Source of the DNA: Vulcanimicrobiota bacterium
Lineage (GTDB): Bacteria; Vulcanimicrobiota; Vulcanimicrobiia; Vulcanimicrobiales; Vulcanimicrobiaceae
Length of the DNA stretch: 24,880 nt
Direction of reading: 5' to 3'
Assembly: GCA_013043945.1 (NCBI GenBank)
Contig: JABEUW010000201.1
Span: forward strand, 1 to 24,880
The notes under the pieces were generated by a model. The model was not told the origin of the DNA. It was given only the letters and a program-made list of their open reading frames with translations, and ran no database searches. Below, in pieces: positions 14,659 through 21,623 of this stretch (positions are counted from its first letter, which is position 1; the number at the start of each line of letters is the position of its first letter). Both the position numbers and the translations under genes were made by a program.

Positions 14659-17600
14659 ATGGCAAAGACGACGATCGACATTACCAGCCTCGCGAGCGCT
14701 CGCGGCACGCGCGCCTCGCTTGGAGAACGCATCGGCGAGTTGCCGAACGTCGCCTCGCAGCGCACCAAACAGCTTCGCGCTCGCATCGACGGCGCAAAGG
14801 CGGTCACCAGCGTGTGCCCCTATTGCGCCGTCGGTTGCAGCACCCTCGCCTACGTCGACGATTCAGGAAAGCTTCTCGACGTCGAAGGCAATCCCGATAG
14901 TCCGATCAACGCCGGACACCTCTGCCCCAAAGGCTCGGCGATCTTCGGTATGACGGTGAACGACCGGCGCTGGACCACCGTCCATTATCGCGCACCGTTT
15001 GCTACCGAATGGGAAGAGAAACCGCTCGCGTGGGCTCTCGAACGCATCGCCGCTCGCGTCAAGGAAACGCGCGACGCGACGTTCGTCCGCGAACGCGACG
15101 GAAAGCGCGTCAACCATACCCTCGGTATCGCTTCGCTCGGTGGGGCGACCTTCGGAATCGAGGAAAATTATCTCCTCGGCAAACTCATGCATAGTCTGGG
15201 CGTCGTTGCGATTGAGAACCAAGCCCGAATATGACACTCCTCGACGGTGCCCGGTCTGGGCACCTCGTTCGGCCGCGGCGGCGCGACGGTCTGGCTCCCC
15301 GATCTTGAAAACGCCGACTGCATTCTCATACAGGGTTCGAATTTTGCCGAAGCGCACCCGGTAGCGTTTCGCTTCGTCATGAAGGCGAAGGAGCGCGGCG
15401 CCGTCATCATCCACGTCGATCCACGTTTCACCCGCACCTCCGCGGTAGCCGATCTGTACGCGCCGATTCGCAGCGGAACCGATATTGCGTTTCTCGGCGG
15501 CATCATTAATTTCGTTCTTCAAAACGAGCGCTACTTCCGCGAATACGTCGCCGCGTACACCAACGCCGCAACCATCGTCGGTGAAAATTTCGTCGACACC
15601 GAAGATCTCGACGGTATGTTCTCCGGATGGAACGATGAAACAAAATCGTACGACACCTCGAATTGGAACTTCGAACGCAACGACGATGGAACGCTGCGGC
15701 GCGACGAGACACTCCAGCATCCTCGTTGCGTTCTCAACGTTCTCCGCCGACATTTCGCGCGCTACACGCCGGAGATGGTCGAACGCGTTTGCGGCACTCC
15801 GCAGAAGGAGTTTCTCAAGATCGCCGAGCTTCTCGCGCGGAACAGCGGGAGCGAGCGTACGACGGCGTTCGCCTACGCAGTAGGATGGACGCAGCACACG
15901 ACGGGAGTGCAATTCGTCAGAACCGCCGCGATCTTACAGCTCTTGCTCGGCAATATCGGCCGCCCCGGAGGGGGCATTATGGCCTTGCGCGGGCACGCCA
16001 ATATTCAAGGAGCGACCGACGTCCCGACGCTCTACGATCTCTTGCCCGGCTACCTTCCGATGCCGTCGGCGTTGCGCGATGAAGGGAGCCTCGAACGGTA
16101 CCTCGCGCGAAATACAAAAGCGACCGGTTGGTGGGCGAATATGCCGAAGTACATCATCTCGCTGCTTAAGGCATTTTACGGCGATGCGGCGACTGCGGAA
16201 AACGATTTCTGTTACGGCTACCTCCCGCAACTCATCGGTGACCATTCGGTCCTTCCCACGACTTTTGCGATGAAAGACGGAACGGTGAAAGGCTACTTCG
16301 TCATCGGCCAAAACCCCGGTGCTTCGGGGCAGAATGCGGAGCTTGTGAGCTCGGCGATGGAGCGCCTCGACTGGCTCGTGAACATCGATTTCTTCGACAA
16401 CGAGACCGTTTCGTTCTGGCATCGCGAGGGTGCCGATCCGACGAAGATCGGCACGGAAGTCTTCTTCCTTCCGGGCGCGACGGTGCTCGAGAAAGAAGGC
16501 ACGATGACGCAGACCTCGCGCGTGTTGCAGTGGCACGACAAAGCGATCGAGCCGATCGGCGATTCGAAGAGCGACCTTTGGTATTTCTACGATCTCGGTA
16601 AGCGTCTCAAGGCGCTCTACGCCGACTCGCAGGATCCGAAGGATCGACCGATTCTCGATTTAGCGTGGGAATACGACCACGAAGACGAACGGGAACGCGC
16701 CGCCGGCGAGCCTTCGGCGCTACGCGTTCTCCGCGAGCTCAACGGCTTTACCGTTGCCGACGGAAAGCAAGTTGCGGGCTTCGCCGATCTCGCCGCCGAT
16801 GGAAGCACTGCCTGCGGTTGCTGGATCTATTCCGGCGTCTGCCCCGACGAGACGACGAACCATGCGCGCGGACGCATCGCCGACGCGCGGAGTTCGCCCG
16901 GGTGGGGCTGGGCCTGGCCGGCGAACCGACGCACGCTCTACAACCGCGCCTCGGCCGACCCGGCGGGCAATCCGTGGAGCGAACGGAAGAAATACGTTTG
17001 GTGGGACGCACAAAAACGCGAATGGACCGGATACGACGTTCCCGATTTTCCAAAAGCGAAAGACCCGGCGACGCCCGCGCGCCCCGGCGCATCCGGAATC
17101 GACGCGCACTCCGGCGCCGATCCGTTCATTATGAATCTCGACGGGCGCGGCCAGCTCTTCGTCGCGGGCGCGCTCGCCGACGCACCGATGCCCGCGCATT
17201 ACGAGCCGCTGCAATCGGTTATCGAAAATCCGCTCTACGCCCAGCAGAGCAACCCACTCCTGCGCGAATGGAAACGCGACGACAATCGCTATAACCGTTC
17301 GGTCGATCCCGATTATCCATACGTTCTCACCACCTACCGCATCACCGAAATGTCGGGAATTATGACGCGGTATATTCCGTGGCTCGCCGAACTCCAGCCG
17401 GAGGCATTCTGCGAGATCGACCCCGAACTTGCGGTTGAAAAGGGCATCGCGAACGGAAGCCACGTCACGATATCGACGGCACTCGGCGAGATGGAAGCGC
17501 GCGCGCTGGTGAGCGGACGCATGCAGCCCTTGCGCATCGGGAAAGGACAACGCGTGCATCAGATCGGCATCCCCTACAATTACGGCCGCATGGTCGGTTT

Positions 17601-17811
17601 CGCGCGCGGCGATTCCCCCGGCGACCTCATCGCGCTCTCGATGGATCCGAACGTCTCCATCCACGAAGCAAAATCGCTGACCTGCTCGATTCGCCCCGGG
17701 CGGCGCGCCGCGCGCTCGGCGGGGAGCATCGAAGCACCGGTTCCGACGGAGCAACAACGAGCCTACGGAGCGGGATCCGCGCACGGTATCGACGCGGGCG
17801 AGCGCCGCTGA
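14659..17811 (+). CDS. fdnG: Formate dehydrogenase catalytic subunit, selenocysteine-containing
   Basis: This is a 1,050-residue molybdopterin oxidoreductase that oxidises formate to CO2. The gene contains an in-frame TGA at 15232-15234 (residue 192), within ENQARI-Sec-HSSTVPGLGTSFG, exactly where FdnG-type enzymes carry selenocysteine. The frame is identical on both sides, so this is one gene. A 4Fe-4S site (Cys53, Cys56, Cys60, Cys89) with Lys91 in CPKG precedes it; the bis-MGD domains follow (NADCILIQGSNFAEAHPV, HVDPRFTRTSAVADLY), and the C-terminal dinucleotide-binding domain starts near YVLTTYRITEMSGIMTRY. It is similar in length to E. coli FdnG. The N-terminus MAKTTIDITSLASARGTRAS has no twin-arginine motif, so the enzyme seems cytoplasmic. 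It overlaps the beta-subunit gene (TGATG). Confidence 0.95.
15232..15267 (+). promoter_or_regulatory. Selenocysteine UGA codon and bacterial SECIS hairpin
   Basis: TGA at 15232-15234 is followed by an inverted repeat: GGTGCCC (15246-15252), loop GGTCT (15253-15257), GGGCACC (15258-15264). A lower CGA/TCG pairing (15242-15244 with 15265-15267) is separated by one bulged C at 15245. The loop GGUCU is the SelB-recognised loop of the E. coli fdhF SECIS, and the distance from TGA to the loop (18 bases) equals that in fdhF as I recall it. The bulged U of the E. coli element is not evident; a bulged C lies lower in the stem. Confidence 0.92.
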
Positions 17812-18665
17812 TGGCGACCGGATTTTTCACCGACGCGACGCTCTGCATCGGCTGCAAGGCCTGCGAGGTTGCGTGCAAACAATGGAACGAATTGCCATCC
17901 GACGGCTTCGAATTCACCGGAAATTCCTACGACAACACGAGTCAACTCTCCGGAACGACGTGGCGTCACGTCGACTTCGTCGAACGCGAATCGTTCGACG
18001 AGAGCGGGCTCAAGACGAGCTGGTCGATGGTGAGCGACGTTTGCAAACATTGCACGAACGCGGGATGTTTGGAGGCGTGCCCGACCGGAGCGATCGTTCG
18101 CAACGAGTTCGGTAGCGTATTCGTGCAGCCCGACATCTGTAATGGGTGCGGATATTGCGTCGTCTCCTGTCCCTTCGGCGTCATCGACCTCATCGAAGCG
18201 GTCGGGCGCGGCGACGATGCAAAAAAATACGGGCTCGCGACCCTGCACGACGATCGCTTGAACGATCGCAAGACTGCGGTACAAGCGACCGGGGGTGTAG
18301 CGGGAAAGTGCTCGCTCTGTTTCGACCGACAGCGGGTCGGCATGGTGCCGGCATGCGCGAAAGCCTGCCCGACGGAGTCGATTCAGTTCGGCGAGATCGA
18401 AGAGCTTCACGAGCGCGCGAAACGTCGCGTAGAAACGCTGCAAGAACGCGGCGTCGAAGCACGGTTGTACGGCGCCGACGACATCGGCGGAGGAATCGGC
18501 GCGCTCAATGCGTTCTTTCTGCTCACCGAGAGCCCCGAAGCATACAATCTTCCCGTCGAGCCCGTCCTTCCCTCGACGCGACAGACGATGGGGTACGCTG
18601 CGGCCGCGGCTGCGGCATTGACGCTGGCGACGATCGGTTGGGCGATCTTCCGGGGTGATTCATGA
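17811..18665 (+). CDS. Formate dehydrogenase iron-sulfur (beta) subunit
   Basis: The 284-residue electron-transfer subunit has four ferredoxin-type cysteine groups: LCIGCKACEVACKQW (residues 11-24), VCKHCTNAGCLEACP, ICNGCGYCVVSCP and KCSLCFDRQ with PACAKACP. Together these bind four 4Fe-4S clusters, as in FdnH. A hydrophobic segment near the C-terminus (GYAAAAAAALTLATIGWAIF) is a single membrane anchor, also as in FdnH. It would pass electrons from the catalytic subunit to the NrfD-type membrane subunit. ATG 17811 overlaps the upstream TGA (TGATG), and its own stop overlaps the next ATG by 4 bp. No twin-arginine signal is present. Confidence 0.92.
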   Translation: MATGFFTDATLCIGCKACEVACKQWNELPSDGFEFTGNSYDNTSQLSGTTWRHVDFVERESFDESGLKTSWSMVSDVCKHCTNAGCLEACPTGAIVRNEFGSVFVQPDICNGCGYCVVSCPFGVIDLIEAVGRGDDAKKYGLATLHDDRLNDRKTAVQATGGVAGKCSLCFDRQRVGMVPACAKACPTESIQFGEIEELHERAKRRVETLQERGVEARLYGADDIGGGIGALNAFFLLTESPEAYNLPVEPVLPSTRQTMGYAAAAAAALTLATIGWAIFRGDS

Positions 18666-19582
18666 AGAGTTATTACGATCGGCCGCTGCTCAAGGGCCCG
18701 CATTGGGGAGCGAACGTCGTCACCTATCTCTTTCTCGGCGGCATCATGGGCGGGCTCGGCCTCATCTCCCTGCTCTCCGACGACCGGCCGGAACCGGCGA
18801 TGAAAAAACTACGCAAGGCAACGCGCTATACCGCCTTCGCGCTGGCGGCGATCAACCCGCCGATCCTCATTTCGCATCTCGGCCGGCCCGAACGCTTTTT
18901 GAACATGCTGCGCATCGTTAAATTCAAATCTCCGATGTCGCTCGGAGTGTGGGGGCTCGTGCTCTATTCCGGCGCCGCGGGCGCGAACGCGCTTCGCGAA
19001 CTCGCCGACGACGGAATCGTTCCGAGCGCGTTGCGCTACGTCGCACCGAGCGCCACCGTGCCGATTCAAGCGCTCTTGGGTGCGTTTATGGCCGGATATA
19101 CGGGCGTCCTCATCAGCGCAACGGCGATTCCGTTATGGGGCACCGGAAAGCGCCACATACCGGCGTTCTCTGTCTGCTCGGGAGCGGCGAGCGCGAGCGC
19201 GCTCGCAACCTTACTTTCGACGTTGCAAGGGAACCACGAAGTGATCCCGCGTCTCGAACGATTGGAGATGGCGGCGTCGGCGTTGGAGATCGTTACGATC
19301 GCCGATTTTCGCAAGCGCGGCGGCCGAGCGACCGCGCCGCTCTTCGAAGGGCGCGTCGGCAAACGGCTTCGCGATTACACGATCCTCGGCGGGATCGTCG
19401 TTCCCTTCGTGCTGAATGCCGTCGGTGGTGCCGTTCGCTTACCAAAATCGATCGATGCGCTGCGAAGCATCGCCGCGTCGATGCTGACGCTGATCGGCGG
19501 CTACGTTTTGCGCGAGAGCCTCATCGAAGCCGGCAAACTCTCGGCAAACGATCCGCAGGCCGCATTCCGACAACCGTCATGA
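18662..19582 (+). CDS. nrfD: NrfD/PsrC-family membrane subunit
   Basis: This 306-residue integral membrane protein has about eight hydrophobic segments. The N-terminus DRPLLKGPHWGANVVTYLFLGG, the HLGRPERFLNMLRIVKFKSPMS block and the following MSLGVWGLVLYSGAAG are typical of NrfD/PsrC proteins, which link iron-sulfur subunits to the quinone pool. Cytochrome b-type FdnI is therefore replaced by a haem-free subunit. ATG 18662 overlaps the beta-subunit TGA, and its TGA overlaps the fdhD ATG. Its job is presumably to reduce menaquinone with electrons from formate, or run the reverse; whether ions are pumped cannot be seen. Confidence 0.88.
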   Translation: MKSYYDRPLLKGPHWGANVVTYLFLGGIMGGLGLISLLSDDRPEPAMKKLRKATRYTAFALAAINPPILISHLGRPERFLNMLRIVKFKSPMSLGVWGLVLYSGAAGANALRELADDGIVPSALRYVAPSATVPIQALLGAFMAGYTGVLISATAIPLWGTGKRHIPAFSVCSGAASASALATLLSTLQGNHEVIPRLERLEMAASALEIVTIADFRKRGGRATAPLFEGRVGKRLRDYTILGGIVVPFVLNAVGGAVRLPKSIDALRSIAASMLTLIGGYVLRESLIEAGKLSANDPQAAFRQPS

Positions 19583-20427
19583 TCGATGCTTCCACGCGCC
19601 CCGGTCGCAGCACCGAGGTGGCGGTAACGACGCTCGGCGAGGGCGGTGCCGCAAAACGCTACGATCGCGTTGCCGTCGAAGAGCCGTTAGAGATACGCTT
19701 GGTCGCGGGCGGCGAGCGCCGCTCGATCGTTCTGACGATGCGAACGCCGGGGAACGATTTCGAACTCGCCGCCGGATTTCTCTTTAACGAGGGGATCGTC
19801 TCGTCGCGCGACGCGATCGCCGGCATCTCGTACTGCCTCGACTCCGACGTTGCCGCGGAACAGCAGTACAACATCGTCAACGTCGAGTTGCGCGCGGACA
19901 CGCTTCCCGATCTGCGCGCTCACGAACGGCTCTTCACCGGCTACGGCGCCTGTGGAATCTGCGGGCGCGAGAGTCTCGACGCCCTCGAAGCGCGAGGACT
20001 CAGCGCGATCGAGGAGACGACGACCCTCGTCGAAGAGACGCTTTACGGGCTCTCCGGTCGCATGCGGGCGGCTCAGACGGTCTTCGAACGGACCGGGGGG
20101 CTCCATGCGACCGCGCTCTTCGATACGGCGGGAGAGCTGCTACTGCTGCGCGAGGATATCGGCCGTCATAACGCCCTCGACAAAATCGTCGGGCACGCGC
20201 TGCTCTCCGAGAAGCTGCCGCTGCGGGGCCGAATCGCGCTGGTGAGCGGGCGCGCGAGCTTCGAATTGGTACAAAAAGCCGTCGCGGCGGGGATCCCGTT
20301 TCTCGCATCGATCTCCGCGCCGAGCAGCCTCGCCGTCGATCTCGCGCGACGCTTCAACGTGACACTCGTGGGCTTTTTGCGCGACCGTCGCGCGAACGTC
20401 TACTCCGCGGAGCACCGGATCCGCTAA
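19579..20427 (+). CDS. fdhD: Formate dehydrogenase accessory sulfurtransferase FdhD
   Basis: The 282-residue cytoplasmic protein belongs to FdhD, which passes sulfur from a cysteine desulfurase to the bis-MGD cofactor before it enters formate dehydrogenase. Motifs are VEEPLEIRL, MRTPGNDFELAAGFLFNEGI, the cysteine pair in GACGICGRESL (Cys125, Cys128, matching the essential CxxC of E. coli FdhD), and LREDIGRHNALDKIVGHAL plus SGRASFELVQKAVAAGIP for cofactor binding. ATG 19579 overlaps the nrfD stop; the same frame is open to 18949 but that part is shadow of nrfD. It is last of the tightly packed formate genes. Confidence 0.95.
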   Translation: MIDASTRPGRSTEVAVTTLGEGGAAKRYDRVAVEEPLEIRLVAGGERRSIVLTMRTPGNDFELAAGFLFNEGIVSSRDAIAGISYCLDSDVAAEQQYNIVNVELRADTLPDLRAHERLFTGYGACGICGRESLDALEARGLSAIEETTTLVEETLYGLSGRMRAAQTVFERTGGLHATALFDTAGELLLLREDIGRHNALDKIVGHALLSEKLPLRGRIALVSGRASFELVQKAVAAGIPFLASISAPSSLAVDLARRFNVTLVGFLRDRRANVYSAEHRIR

Positions 20428-20430
20428 AGG

Positions 20431-20474
20431 GAACCCTTCCCCTATGACAACGCGGCCGCGCCGCCGAAGGGTTC
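20431..20474 (+). promoter_or_regulatory. Inverted repeat covering the ribosome binding site of the GGDEF gene
   Basis: GAACCCTTC (20431-20439) and GAAGGGTTC (20466-20474) are a perfect 9-bp inverted repeat with a GC-rich 26-base loop. The right arm contains the AAGGG that would act as Shine-Dalgarno for GTG 20478. A smaller competing hairpin, GGGAA-CCC-TTCCC, uses the left arm. It could mask translation or act as a weak terminator after fdhD; no T-run follows. Confidence 0.45.
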
Positions 20475-20477
20475 GGG

Positions 20478-21623
20478 GTGGAGCGCATAGAGCAACCCGC
20501 CCTCTTTTACTACGATCTCAGCGGCTGCCTCGTCGATGCCGACCCGAGCGTCGCGAAGCATTTCCTCGACCGCTTCTCACCCGACGATCTCGCCCACGCT
20601 CGGCACGCCTTCGTTCGCGCTCAATCGGGGGAGCCCGCCGCGTTCCTCGATTCCTATCTCATCGGCGTTCCCGATGAAACGGGTGCGATTCGCGGCGTCG
20701 TCGAGATTCACGATCCCCTCGACGGCATAGATTCTTCCATTCGCGCCGAACGCGAGCGCTATCGATCGTTTTTCATGCATAACGTCGACTCGATCGCGTT
20801 TTTGGACCTCGAGGGCGGTGTTCTGCGAACGAACTCGATGTTTGAAGAGATGTTCGCGTTATCGCCGGACGAGCGAATATTCGAATCGTGGTTCGATTTT
20901 TTGGATCCGAGCGCGGCGAACGAAGCGCGCGAATCATTCAGCCAAACGCTCGTCGGAGAAGCGCAAGAGTTCGACAGCGTTCTGAAAGCCTCGGCGCAGA
21001 TGCCGCCGATTCCGATCCGCGTACGCTTCACTCCGCTCTACATGGACGGTGAAATCGTCGGTATCTCTGCGGTCGTTAAAAACATCGCAGCCGAACAGAT
21101 CGCGCACCAACACATGCACAATTTGGCGTTCTACGATCCCCTCACGCGATTGCCGAACCGAGCGCTCTTCGAAGATCGCCTCACGCAGACCATTGCCGGA
21201 GCGAAGCGCTACAACCGGCCATTTGCGTTATTGTTTCTCGATTTGGACGGTTTTAAAAGCGTCAACGATCTTCACGGGCACGCGGCGGGCGACGCGCTTC
21301 TGCGCGCGTTCGGCGAACGCACCGGTACGATATTACGCGAAAGCGATACCTTCGCGCGCCTCGGCGGCGACGAGTTCGCGGTTTTGCAACAACTTGCGCG
21401 CATACCGGAGGACGCCGACGCGCTTGCCGAAAAACTCATCGAGTCGCTCCAAGAGCCGTTCCCGTTCGATGGGAAGGCGCTGCGCGTCGGACTAAGCATC
21501 GGTATTGCGGTTTATCCGTGGCACGGCATCACCGAGGCTTCGCTCCTGGAAGCCGCCGATAAAGCGCTCTACGAAGCGAAATCCGCCGGGAAGAATACCT
21601 TTCGCTTCGCCGGCCCGTTCTAG
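20478..21623 (+). CDS. PAS-domain diguanylate cyclase (GGDEF)
   Basis: The 381-residue cytoplasmic protein begins with a PAS-like region, then a clearer PAS domain (about 95-205; RSFFMHNVDSIAFLDLEGG, RTNSMFEEMFALSPDERI, VRFTPLYMDGEIVGI). A GGDEF domain occupies about 213-380, starting LAFYDPLTRLPNRALFEDRL. The active-site RLGGDEF (GGDEF 296-300) is intact, and RESD (287-290) five residues upstream is the product-inhibition I-site, so it should be an active c-di-GMP synthase with feedback control. No EAL domain or membrane segment is present. GTG 20478 is the likely start, six bases after AAGGG. It lies 50 bases after fdhD and may be co-transcribed. Its stop converges on the kinase stop at one CTAG. 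Confidence 0.9.
   Translation: MERIEQPALFYYDLSGCLVDADPSVAKHFLDRFSPDDLAHARHAFVRAQSGEPAAFLDSYLIGVPDETGAIRGVVEIHDPLDGIDSSIRAERERYRSFFMHNVDSIAFLDLEGGVLRTNSMFEEMFALSPDERIFESWFDFLDPSAANEARESFSQTLVGEAQEFDSVLKASAQMPPIPIRVRFTPLYMDGEIVGISAVVKNIAAEQIAHQHMHNLAFYDPLTRLPNRALFEDRLTQTIAGAKRYNRPFALLFLDLDGFKSVNDLHGHAAGDALLRAFGERTGTILRESDTFARLGGDEFAVLQQLARIPEDADALAEKLIESLQEPFPFDGKALRVGLSIGIAVYPWHGITEASLLEAADKALYEAKSAGKNTFRFAGPF

Noticed and set aside
15247..17811. A separate 854-residue oxidoreductase gene starting at GTG 15247
   Set aside because: It is in the same frame as 14659-15234 and continues the formate dehydrogenase without a gap; the intervening TGA is selenocysteine.
20431..20474. Rho-independent terminator after fdhD
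   Set aside because: The stem is followed by the next gene's start, not a T-run, so it was kept only as a possible RBS-masking structure.
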